The notes under the pieces are model-generated. The model was not told the origin of the DNA. It was given only the letters and a program-made list of their open reading frames with translations, and did no database searches. Of a stretch of 7,519 bases of DNA, positions 1-7,519 are shown in pieces (the stretch's first letter is position 1; each line of letters begins with the position of its first letter). A program made the translations under genes and the position numbers. The DNA is from Micrococcales bacterium (GTDB lineage Bacteria > Actinomycetota > Actinomycetes > S36-B12 > UBA10799): NCBI GenBank assembly GCA_023252115.1, contig JAHEXM010000039.1:2383-9901 (forward strand). Direction: 5' to 3'.

Positions 1-1404
1 TCGGTCTTGGCATGCCCAATCACTGGCATCCGAATGATTTTCACTTTGATGCCGACCGAGACCGACGAACAATGGTCAAACATTGCCGCCCGCATGGCTC
101 AAGTTCCGACCGCACTCGCGTCTGCTCGGGAGGCTCTCGAAGCAGGCCTGGCTGCGGGTTTGCCTGGATCCCAGCGACAGGCCGTGGCGGTAGCCAAAAC
201 CGCGGCCGCGATCGCTGGACAAGGAAACGGTCCGGCTTGGTTTGATCAGCTGGCTGGCTCGTATGAAGGCACCAATGAGGAGTTGGTCACCGCTCTCGGG
301 CAAGGCGCTACGGCAGCAACCGCCGCTTACGGTGAAATCGCGATTTGGTTGGACGAGGTCTATGCGCCGCAGGCCCAGGTTTCAGATGGCGTTGGCGAAG
401 AGCGGTACCGAAATCTTGCTCGGCTGTGGCTTGGAGCCGATATCGATCCAGTAGAGGCCTATTACTGGGGTTGGGAAGAACTCGATCGGATCGTTACCCG
501 CGCACATGAGGTTGCCAATCAAATCGCGCCCGGGAAGTCGCTGGCTGAAGTCAGCGCAATACTTGACGCCGATCCAAAATTCCAGCTGCATGGGTCCGAA
601 GCGCTTCGCGAATGGTTGCAAGCGTTTACCGATGAAGCGATGAATGCGGTCAGTGAAAGTTGCTTCGATATTCCGGACGAGATGCGGGTATGTCAGGCGA
701 TGATTGCGCCGCCGGGTGGCGCTGCGGCGATGTACTACACGCCGCCTAGTGAGGACTTCAGTCGCCCTGGCCGGACTTGGTATCCCACTCACGGCAAGGA
801 AGTTTTTTCGACATGGCCAACGGTTGCCACTTGGTATCACGAGTCGGTTCCCGGCCATCACCTGCAGCTTGCATATGCAATGTTGCAGAAGGATCGACTG
901 TCACGGGTGCAACGTGTCGATTTCATTTCGGCCCATGCCGAAGGTTGGGCCTTGTATGCCGAGCGGCTGATGGGGGAGTTGGGTTTTTACACCGAACCCG
1001 CGTATGAACTCGGAATGCTCGCCGGACAGGCACTTCGGGCAGCTCGGGTAGTGGTCGACATCGGACTGCACTTAGGTCTGGTGCTTCCCGACAATGAACT
1101 GACGCGTGATGTCGGTGGCCGAAATGCTGCTGGTGAAGTCTGGTCGCGTGATCTTGCGGTTGATTTTCTGGTCGGTCACGCAATGCAAGAGCGAGCGTTT
1201 GCCGAGAGTGAGGTCGATCGCTACCTCGGATTGCCGGCTCAGGCGATTAGCTACAAGCTGGGTGAGCGCGCATGGCTGGAAGCTCGTGACCGCGCGAAAA
1301 CGAAAGACGGCGACGAGTTTGATCTACGGAAATGGCACATGGGGGCACTAGCCCTTGGTCCACTTGGGCTTGACACATTGGTACGCGAGATCGGCGAGAT
1401 GTAG
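1..1404 (+). CDS. DUF885-family metallopeptidase-like protein, 5' partial
   Basis: This is the C-terminal part of a DUF885 protein, a family of predicted zinc-dependent peptidases whose substrate is usually unknown. The frame is open from base 1 with no stop, and homologous-looking sequence (an IRMIFTLMPTETDEQW-like segment) is present from the first codons. The real start is therefore upstream, and the TTG at 7 is not a convincing start. Family members are usually around 550-600 aa, and about 467 codons are visible here. The family hallmark HESVPGHH lies at residues 280-287 counted from base 1, giving an HExxxGHH arrangement that probably binds metal. A second hallmark, HAEGWALYAERL, begins at about residue 312 and supplies further conserved His and Glu residues. 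I see no membrane segment in the visible part. It ends with TAG and is separated from pyrG by a strong inverted repeat, so it is probably not co-transcribed with the genes downstream. Family assignment is secure; the biological role is unknown. Confidence 0.85.
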   Translation, partial: SVLACPITGIRMIFTLMPTETDEQWSNIAARMAQVPTALASAREALEAGLAAGLPGSQRQAVAVAKTAAAIAGQGNGPAWFDQLAGSYEGTNEELVTALGQGATAATAAYGEIAIWLDEVYAPQAQVSDGVGEERYRNLARLWLGADIDPVEAYYWGWEELDRIVTRAHEVANQIAPGKSLAEVSAILDADPKFQLHGSEALREWLQAFTDEAMNAVSESCFDIPDEMRVCQAMIAPPGGAAAMYYTPPSEDFSRPGRTWYPTHGKEVFSTWPTVATWYHESVPGHHLQLAYAMLQKDRLSRVQRVDFISAHAEGWALYAERLMGELGFYTEPAYELGMLAGQALRAARVVVDIGLHLGLVLPDNELTRDVGGRNAAGEVWSRDLAVDFLVGHAMQERAFAESEVDRYLGLPAQAISYKLGERAWLEARDRAKTKDGDEFDLRKWHMGALALGPLGLDTLVREIGEM

Positions 1405-1411
1405 TCACACC

Positions 1412-1484
1412 ACTCTGACAAACGCGGACGAAACGTCCGTTTCCCGGCCCTAGAAAGGGTCATTTCGTCCGCGTTTGCGAGAGT
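1412..1484 (+). terminator. Long inverted repeat, probable terminator after the DUF885 gene
   Basis: Arms 1419-1433 and 1463-1477 are perfect 15-bp reverse complements. After two mismatched positions (1417-1418 against 1478-1479) pairing continues for five more base pairs to 1412 and 1484. The 29-nt loop contains its own small hairpin, 1446-1461, with six pairs (one G-U) closing an AGAA tetraloop. The repeat begins 7 nt after the upstream stop codon, which fits a transcription terminator. There is no U-tract after the right arm, as is common for terminators in high-GC Gram-positive bacteria. It could instead be a regulatory leader element of pyrG or a DNA-level palindrome. Confidence 0.55.
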
Positions 1485-1558
1485 TGGTCGGCGGTCATCG
1501 GACAAGAGTTCGGCGTGGCGCGACGCAACGCACCATCGATCCAAGCCCAGTTCGGTGT

Positions 1559-1572
1559 TAGCCTGGTATTCC
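1559..1572 (+). promoter_or_regulatory. Candidate -10 element for a leaderless pyrG transcript
   Basis: TAGCCT at 1559-1564 fits the actinobacterial -10 consensus TANNNT. The next 8 nt lead straight into the GTG at 1573, so transcription would start at or next to the start codon. No Shine-Dalgarno sequence is visible upstream of that GTG, which agrees with a leaderless message. I see no clear -35 box at the expected distance. The same pattern recurs before scpA. Confidence 0.35.
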
Positions 1573-3282
<1,710 letters not shown>

Positions 3283-3284
3283 GC

Positions 3285-3965
3285 ATGGCGCTTGATTCGG
3301 ACGGCGAGGTCTGGCTAGGCCCAGTACAAGACGTCGCGTTTGACTATCCATTGATCGATTCGGTGACACAGTTCAACGGTCATGTTTGGTCAATTCGAAC
3401 CGATACCGTCGACATCGATGGACAGGTCGTTGAACGCGACGTGATGATTCATCCAGGTGCTGTGGGGATCATCGTGCTTGACGAACAGGATCGCATTTAC
3501 TTGTTGCGCCAATATCGCCACCCGGTCGCAATGGCACTGTTCGAAGGCCCAGCCGGACTGATGGATGTTGCTGGTGAGGATGCACTTTCAACCGCCAAAC
3601 GCGAACTTGCCGAAGAAGCTGGACTGGTCGCCAATCATTGGAATGTGTTGGTCGACTACTTGAGTTCGCCAGGTGGAACAACGGAAGCATTGCGCAGCTA
3701 CCTTGCGCGCGATATTTCACCGATCGCTGGCGGTCGAGTCGAAACTGGCGAGGCAGAGGAAGTTCATCTGCCCGGGGCATGGGTACCGCTTGATGAGGCT
3801 TATCAACTCGTGATGGCTGGCAAAATCAGCAACGTGCTTTCGGTTGTCGGAATTTTGGCTGCCTACTCAAGTCGGGCAGCAGGTTGGAGCAACTTGCGAG
3901 CTGCAGACGTACCGTGGCCTGTTCGCGATCACCTGTTGGCAACGGGCCGAGTGCACGGTGAATGA
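3285..3965 (+). CDS. Nudix hydrolase, ADP-ribose pyrophosphatase type
   Basis: This 226-aa protein is a Nudix hydrolase that most likely cleaves ADP-ribose or a related nucleoside diphosphate sugar to AMP and a sugar phosphate. The Nudix box occupies about residues 91-114 with Gly91, Glu98, Arg106, Glu107, Glu110, Glu111 and Gly113 (REL-AEEAGL). Gly-to-Glu spacing is one residue longer than the textbook box, a form I recall from the mycobacterial ADP-ribose pyrophosphatase. Pro129, 16 residues after Gly113 in SSPGG, matches the proline regarded as typical of the ADP-ribose subgroup. The N-terminal region up to about residue 60 (HVWSIRTDTVDIDGQVVERDVMIH) is the strand-rich dimerisation part of this subgroup. 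The ATG lies 2 nt after the pyrG stop, suggesting translational coupling. The same pyrG-nudix-xerD order is known in Mycobacterium (Rv1699-Rv1701). Exact substrate is inferred. Confidence 0.88.
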   Translation: MALDSDGEVWLGPVQDVAFDYPLIDSVTQFNGHVWSIRTDTVDIDGQVVERDVMIHPGAVGIIVLDEQDRIYLLRQYRHPVAMALFEGPAGLMDVAGEDALSTAKRELAEEAGLVANHWNVLVDYLSSPGGTTEALRSYLARDISPIAGGRVETGEAEEVHLPGAWVPLDEAYQLVMAGKISNVLSVVGILAAYSSRAAGWSNLRAADVPWPVRDHLLATGRVHGE

Positions 3966-4923
3966 GGATCAGGAAGTCCAACGTCCCAACGCGCTGCGCC
4001 GGTGCGCGAACGACTACCTCGATCACTTGTCTGTGGAACGAGGTCTTGCTGCCAATTCGATGTCGTCGTATCGACGAGATCTGGATCGCTATTGCGAATT
4101 CTGCAGCGAATTGGGGATTGAAAATCCTGAGGCAATCGCCGCAACCGATGTGTCGGCCTTTGTTGCATCGATGGCAACCGGAAGCGCAGACCATCCGCCG
4201 CTCGGTCCCGCATCGATTAGTCGCACATTGAGTGCGGTGCGCGGGTTACACAAGTTCCTGGTTCTTGAAGGGATCAGTACGACTGATCCGGCGAAAGACA
4301 TTTCACCGCCCAAGGCGGCCAACCGGCTGCCAAAGGCGATGGGCGTTTCGGATGTGCTCGCAATTCTGGATGCGCCATCGGCCGATGATGTCAGCGGTCT
4401 TCGTGATCGGGCTTTACTGGAAATCCTTTATGGAACTGGGGCGCGAATTAGCGAGGCCGTCGGGTTGGACATCGACGATGTTGACCTCGAGTCCGGCACA
4501 GTGCTGCTTCGCGGGAAGGGCAATAAACAGCGGATTGTTCCACTCGGCAGGCCGGGGCGGGCTGCCGTCGAGGCCTACCTGGTGCGGGGTCGTCCAGCTC
4601 TGGCGTTGAAGGCATCGGGTGAAATCGGCAGTTCGGCAGGCGGGGCCGTTTTCCTGAACACCCGCGGACGGCGACTCTCGCGGCAAAGTGCCTGGGGGCA
4701 GTTGCGAGCAGCTGCCACCAAGGCAGGCGTGCCAAGCGATATCTCGCCCCACATGCTCAGACACTCCTTTGCCACCCACCTCTTGGACGGTGGTGCAGAT
4801 GTCCGAGTGGTGCAGGAATTGCTGGGTCATGCCTCGGTAACTACCACCCAGATCTACACATTGGTTACTGTGGACCGACTTCGTGAGGTTTACGTGACCT
4901 CTCACCCGCGAGCCCTTGACTGA
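3958..4923 (+). CDS. xerD: Tyrosine recombinase XerD
   Basis: XerD with XerC resolves chromosome dimers at dif during cell division. Starting at GTG 3958 the protein has 321 aa, typical of the family. This start overlaps the Nudix stop by 8 nt. The frame stays open upstream to 3844, but that extension lies inside the Nudix gene and has no family resemblance. Residues from about 14 to 105 form the core-binding SAM-like domain (YLDHLSVERGL, SMSSYRRDL). The catalytic domain has the full set: Arg163 (YGTGARISE), Lys187 (GKGNKQR), His265 and Arg268 (HMLRHSFATHLLDGGAD), His291 (LLGHAS) and nucleophile Tyr300 (QIYT). The spacings between these residues equal those of E. coli XerD by my recollection of 148/172/244/247/270/279. 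XerC is the alternative, but synteny next to Nudix and scpAB favours XerD. Confidence 0.92.
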   Translation: MNEDQEVQRPNALRRCANDYLDHLSVERGLAANSMSSYRRDLDRYCEFCSELGIENPEAIAATDVSAFVASMATGSADHPPLGPASISRTLSAVRGLHKFLVLEGISTTDPAKDISPPKAANRLPKAMGVSDVLAILDAPSADDVSGLRDRALLEILYGTGARISEAVGLDIDDVDLESGTVLLRGKGNKQRIVPLGRPGRAAVEAYLVRGRPALALKASGEIGSSAGGAVFLNTRGRRLSRQSAWGQLRAAATKAGVPSDISPHMLRHSFATHLLDGGADVRVVQELLGHASVTTTQIYTLVTVDRLREVYVTSHPRALD

Positions 4924-4953
4924 GGACGGCCCAGCCTCGTTTACCGTGGTGTA
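4916..4953 (+). promoter_or_regulatory. Candidate promoter for a leaderless scpA transcript
   Basis: TACCGT at 4942-4947 fits TANNNT and is followed by 6 nt and then the GTG start at 4954. A good -35-like TTGACT lies at 4916-4921, overlapping the xerD stop, but the 20-nt spacer is longer than the usual 16-19. No Shine-Dalgarno sequence is apparent before the GTG. Read-through from xerD is an alternative source of transcription. Confidence 0.4.
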
Positions 4954-5913
4954 GTGGGAACCCAACCGGATGTTGTCGATATCCGCGATATCCGTCCGGA
5001 GGAATCAGCCGACGAGGCTGGCCCCGAGACCAGTAGCGAGACGGTCGAACAAACCCCCTCGGCACCGATCCAGGGGTCGATTTTCGAGGTTCGACTGGAT
5101 GACTTTTCTGGGCCGCTCGATCTGCTGCTGAGTCTGATTTCCAAGCATCAGCTTGAAGTCACCGAACTTGCTCTGCACCAAGTCACTGACGACTTCATCG
5201 GATACATCCGCCAGCAAGGCTCGGATTGGGACCTGGACGAAACGTCGCAGTTCCTGGTAGTTGCAGCGACCCTGCTGGACTTGAAGGCGGCGCGCTTGCT
5301 GCCCAGCGGTGAAGTTGAGGACGAAGAAGACCTGGCACTGCTGGAAGCCCGTGACCTGCTGTTTGCTCGTTTGCTTCAGTACCGCGCGTTCAAGGATGTC
5401 TCGGCGATCTTTGGTCAGCAGATTCTTGAGCAAACGAACCGACTGCCGCGAACTGCAGGACTCGATCCTGAGTTTGTCGGCCTGTTACCTGATGTCATTT
5501 TTGCGATTGGTCCGGATCGGTTCGCATCGATAGCCGCATCAGCCCTGATGCCAAAAGTTGCGCCCGAGGTTGGTGTTGCTCACATTCACGCGCCAGCTGT
5601 CAGTGTGGCTGATCAGATGATCGTTGTCGCCGAGCGACTCCAGCGTGATGGTGTCTGCACGTTTCGGTCGTTGGTTCAGGATTGCGAAGAGACCGCAGTG
5701 ATTGTGGGCCGATTCTTGAGCCTGCTCGAACTTTTCCGAATGGGACACATTGTGTTGGACCAAGTGGCCGCGCTCGGTGATCTGCATGTTCGATGGATTG
5801 GACCGGCCGAAGACGTATCTGATGAGGCCGCAGATACGGAATTTGATCAGCCGTTCGTTCCAGCCAGTGACGAAGAAACAACATCAGCATCAGCATCAGG
5901 GGAGAACTCGTAA
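4954..5913 (+). CDS. scpA: Segregation and condensation protein A (kleisin)
   Basis: ScpA is the kleisin that bridges the heads of the SMC dimer and, with ScpB, forms the bacterial condensin that organises and segregates the chromosome. The 319-aa product has an acidic, Pro/Ser/Glu-rich N-terminal tail (about residues 1-43) before the conserved FEVRLDDFSGPLDLLLSLI segment, the N-terminal helical domain that contacts the SMC neck. FLVVAATLLDLKAARLLP and LLQYRAFKDVSAIF follow. The region from about residue 215 to 285 (MIVVAERLQRDGVCTFRSLV, LSLLELFRMGHIVLDQ) is the C-terminal winged helix that binds the SMC head. The last 30 or so residues are another acidic tail. It is somewhat longer than the commonest ScpA length because of both tails. 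GTG 4954 is the only plausible start in frame near the conserved domain. The stop overlaps the scpB start by 1 nt (TAATG). Relatives usually have a parA-like gene just upstream; here xerD is there instead. Confidence 0.93.
   Translation: MGTQPDVVDIRDIRPEESADEAGPETSSETVEQTPSAPIQGSIFEVRLDDFSGPLDLLLSLISKHQLEVTELALHQVTDDFIGYIRQQGSDWDLDETSQFLVVAATLLDLKAARLLPSGEVEDEEDLALLEARDLLFARLLQYRAFKDVSAIFGQQILEQTNRLPRTAGLDPEFVGLLPDVIFAIGPDRFASIAASALMPKVAPEVGVAHIHAPAVSVADQMIVVAERLQRDGVCTFRSLVQDCEETAVIVGRFLSLLELFRMGHIVLDQVAALGDLHVRWIGPAEDVSDEAADTEFDQPFVPASDEETTSASASGENS
5882..5899 (+). repeat. Three tandem CATCAG hexamers
   Basis: CATCAG occurs three times in direct succession at the 3' end of scpA and encodes the alternating Ser-Ala stretch SASAS in the acidic tail. 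The array abuts the scpB ribosome binding site. Confidence 0.9.
5899..5904 (+). promoter_or_regulatory. Shine-Dalgarno sequence of scpB
   Basis: GGGGAG lies 8 nt before the ATG at 5913, inside the last codons of scpA. It supports the ATG as the scpB start and independent ribosome loading as well as coupling through the TAATG overlap. Confidence 0.75.
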
Positions 5914-6533
5914 TGGCTAAGGCAGCAAGCAATGTCATCGACATAAGCGAAGGTTCACCAGTGCCTGAAAGCTCAGATAGTGACGCAACAACACTCGCTG
6001 CATCTCTCGAGGCGCTGTTGCTGGTGGCAGACCAGACGGTGACGTCGACCGAGCTGGCAACGTTTATCGGTGAACCGGTTCATGTTGTTGAGGAGACGCT
6101 CGAGAAGTTGGCCGCCGGGTACCGCGAACAGAACCGTGGCTTTGACCTTCGCAATGTTGCTAACGGGTGGCGCTTTTACACCTCGCCCGACTGCGCCGAA
6201 TTGGTTGCGCGTTATGCGAAGGAAGGCCAGGCCGCCCGACTCACGCAGGCTGCGCTCGAGACGTTGGCCGTTGTTGCATACCGGCAACCAATTAGTCGCG
6301 CGCGCGTCGGCGCGATCCGTGGTGTCAATGTGGATGCAGTGATGCGCACGTTGTCTACCCGGGGACTGGTTACGGAAGTTGAGACAGACAGCGCAACCGG
6401 CGCTGTGTTGTTTGGCACCACTGAGTACTTCCTGGAACGCATGGGACTGCGCAATCTCGAAGAGCTGCCACCAATTGCTGACTACTTGCCGGACTTGTCG
6501 GTGCTCGATGAGTTGGTTGATCCTCACGAGTGA
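5913..6533 (+). CDS. scpB: Segregation and condensation protein B
   Basis: ScpB is the dimeric winged-helix protein that wraps around the central part of ScpA in the SMC-ScpAB condensin. The 206-aa product is of normal length. After a low-complexity tail of about 28 residues, the first winged helix runs from LEALLLVADQTVTSTELA to about residue 98, including NRGFDLRNVANGWRFYTSPD. The second carries the strongest family signature, LTQAALETLAVVAYRQPISRARVGAIRGVNVDAVMRTL (about 109-146), followed by GLVTE and LFGTTEYFLERMGLRNLEELP. The ATG overlaps the scpA stop by 1 nt and has a good Shine-Dalgarno sequence. The 3' end overlaps the next gene by 4 nt (GTGA). Stoichiometric co-expression with scpA is the likely reason for the tight arrangement. 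Confidence 0.95.
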   Translation: MAKAASNVIDISEGSPVPESSDSDATTLAASLEALLLVADQTVTSTELATFIGEPVHVVEETLEKLAAGYREQNRGFDLRNVANGWRFYTSPDCAELVARYAKEGQAARLTQAALETLAVVAYRQPISRARVGAIRGVNVDAVMRTLSTRGLVTEVETDSATGAVLFGTTEYFLERMGLRNLEELPPIADYLPDLSVLDELVDPHE

Positions 6534-7276
6534 GTGACGCTTCCGAAACTGGCATTCGATTGCAGAAGATTCTGGCTGCTGCAGGAGTCGGCAGTCGTCG
6601 CCGCTGTGAGGAATTGATCGAACTAGGCAAAGTCAGTGTCAACGGTTCGGTTGTTGAAGAACAAGGCATGCGGATTGATCCATCGACCGCAATCATTCGA
6701 GTCAACGGCGAGCTGGTCGTAGTGTCGCCGGACAAGTCGGTTGTTGCACTGAATAAGCCCGCTGGAATGGTCAGTTCAATGTCCGACGACCGGGGCCGAC
6801 CATGCGTGGGGGATCTGGTCGCGGATCGCGAACAGCGCCTCTTTCATGTTGGTCGCTTAGATTCAGACACCGAAGGTTTGTTGCTCATGACCAACGACGG
6901 TGAATTGACTCAACGACTAACCCATCCGTCTTTCGGCGTTGAGAAGACCTATCTAGCGCAAGTTAGTTCTGATTTCACCCCGCATGCCAAGGCGCAGCTG
7001 CTACACGGCGTGGTGATCGACCAACGGGCATGCGAGGTCAGTTCGCTACGGGTGATCGATACAGCCGGGGACCGAACCATGGTCGAATTGGTCATTCATG
7101 AAGGCCGCAACCGCATTGTGCGGCGGATTTTTGACGAAGTCGGCTTTCCAGTTCAGCGGCTGGTTCGAACGAAATTCGGTCCGATTCGCCTCGGGAATCA
7201 GCGTCCCGGCACAATTCGAGATCTGGATGCCAGCGAACTCAGTAAGCTCTACGAGTTGCTGCATAGCCAGCCCTGA
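6530..7276 (+). CDS. rluB: RsuA/RluB-family pseudouridine synthase
   Basis: This enzyme isomerises a specific uridine in ribosomal RNA to pseudouridine. The 248-aa protein has an N-terminal S4 RNA-binding domain (about residues 5-55: IRLQKILAAAGVGSRRRCEE, ELIELGKVSVNG). The catalytic domain opens at VVALNKPAGMVSS, and the catalytic Asp is Asp111 in VGRLDSDTEGLLLMTNDGELTQRLTHP. EKTYLAQV and HEGRNRIVRRIFDEVGFPVQRLVR are further hallmarks of the RsuA/RluB/RluE/RluF group. Length and the actinobacterial context next to scpB favour the RluB type, which acts on 23S rRNA helix 89-90 in E. coli, but RsuA (16S rRNA) cannot be excluded from sequence alone. The GTG start overlaps the scpB stop by 4 nt, indicating translational coupling. 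I see no strong Shine-Dalgarno sequence before it. Confidence 0.9.
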   Translation: MSDASETGIRLQKILAAAGVGSRRRCEELIELGKVSVNGSVVEEQGMRIDPSTAIIRVNGELVVVSPDKSVVALNKPAGMVSSMSDDRGRPCVGDLVADREQRLFHVGRLDSDTEGLLLMTNDGELTQRLTHPSFGVEKTYLAQVSSDFTPHAKAQLLHGVVIDQRACEVSSLRVIDTAGDRTMVELVIHEGRNRIVRRIFDEVGFPVQRLVRTKFGPIRLGNQRPGTIRDLDASELSKLYELLHSQP

Positions 7277-7283
7277 TCGAAAC

Positions 7284-7289
7284 GGAGGT
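7284..7289 (+). promoter_or_regulatory. Shine-Dalgarno sequence of aroH
   Basis: GGAGGT lies 4 nt before the GTG at 7294 in the 17-nt gap after rluB. It is the strongest ribosome binding site in the window and fixes the start of the partial gene that follows. Confidence 0.85.
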
Positions 7290-7293
7290 AGAC

Positions 7294-7519
7294 GTGGCCA
7301 TTCGGGCAGTTCGCGGTGCCACGTGCTTGGAAGCCGATGATGCGGCTGAGATGACGGAAGCAGTAAAAGAGCTGATTTCCGAAATGATTGCGCGCAATTC
7401 ACTGACCGATGCTGACTTCATCAGTGTGCTGTTTACCAACACCCCTGATCTGACCTGTGGTTTTCCAGCGGCCGCTGCTCGTGAGATCGGATTCGCCGAT
7501 GTACCGCTCATGTGCGCTC
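7294..7519 (+). CDS. aroH: Chorismate mutase, AroH type, 3' partial
   Basis: The frame from GTG 7294 is open to the window edge (75 codons plus one base) and matches the monofunctional AroH chorismate mutase of the Bacillus subtilis type. That enzyme converts chorismate to prephenate on the way to phenylalanine and tyrosine. The start AIRAVRGAT carries active-site Arg7. NTPDLTCGFPAAAAREIGF carries Phe57 and Arg63 at the same numbers as in B. subtilis, and Cys74 in VPLMCA corresponds to Cys75 there. The active-site Glu and second Arg, expected within 20 residues, lie beyond the edge, as would about 45-50 further residues. Translation is probably from the polycistronic scpA-scpB-rluB message. 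In Streptomyces-like gene orders aroH at this place precedes tyrA and cmk. Confidence 0.9.
   Translation, partial: MAIRAVRGATCLEADDAAEMTEAVKELISEMIARNSLTDADFISVLFTNTPDLTCGFPAAAAREIGFADVPLMCA

Noticed and set aside
1510..1530. Short inverted repeat GCGT-6 nt-ACGC upstream of pyrG
   Set aside because: A 4-bp stem is expected by chance in GC-rich DNA and shows no extension.
3844..3957. N-terminal extension of the xerD frame giving a 359-aa protein
   Set aside because: It lies inside the Nudix coding region, has no Xer-like sequence, and would exceed the usual length; GTG 3958 gives a normal 321 aa.
4916..4953. dif-like recombination site next to xerD
   Set aside because: No pair of 11-bp Xer-type half-sites around a 6-bp centre is visible; the sequence is better read as a promoter region.
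4414..4965. 183-aa open frame on the minus strand inside xerD
   Set aside because: Antisense to the xerD catalytic domain, whose catalytic residues are all in place; the sequence looks like a frame shadow.
5973..6527. 184-aa open frame on the minus strand spanning scpB
   Set aside because: Antisense to a well-conserved scpB; no family resemblance and no promoter or ribosome binding site that I can see.

Overview
The window is a stretch of ordinary, tightly packed bacterial chromosome with every gene on the + strand. Gene content and order (pyrG, Nudix hydrolase, xerD, scpA, scpB, RsuA/RluB-type pseudouridine synthase, aroH), frequent GTG starts, start-stop overlaps and moderate-to-high GC point to an actinobacterium. 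The same core order is known from Mycobacterium and Streptomyces. I cannot place it below phylum level. I see no mobile element, CRISPR array, tRNA or rRNA.

Layout. Bases 1-1404 hold the 3' part of a DUF885-family metallopeptidase-like gene whose start lies upstream of the window. Bases 1405-1572 are the only substantial intergenic region. They contain a long, almost perfect inverted repeat (1412-1484), probably a terminator, followed by a candidate promoter just ahead of pyrG. CTP synthase (pyrG, 1573-3282) is complete along its whole length except for a single in-frame TAA at 1909-1911. It is followed 2 nt later by an ADP-ribose-pyrophosphatase-like Nudix gene, which overlaps xerD. After a 30-nt gap with a second promoter-like motif come scpA, scpB and an RsuA/RluB-family gene, each overlapping the next by 1-4 nt. 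An AroH-type chorismate mutase gene with a strong Shine-Dalgarno sequence runs off the right edge.

How the genes fit together. XerD (chromosome dimer resolution) and ScpA/ScpB (the kleisin and its partner in the SMC condensin complex) form a chromosome-maintenance core. It is flanked by nucleotide metabolism (PyrG, Nudix), 23S rRNA modification and aromatic amino-acid synthesis. Tight spacing suggests two transcription units, pyrG-nudix-xerD and scpA-scpB-rluB-aroH.

No new system is evident. The points most worth checking are the nonsense codon in an otherwise intact, normally essential pyrG; the inverted repeat with mutually exclusive folds upstream of it; the absence of the parA/soj-like gene usually found between xerD and scpA in relatives; and two similar promoter motifs placed so that pyrG and scpA may be read from leaderless mRNAs.
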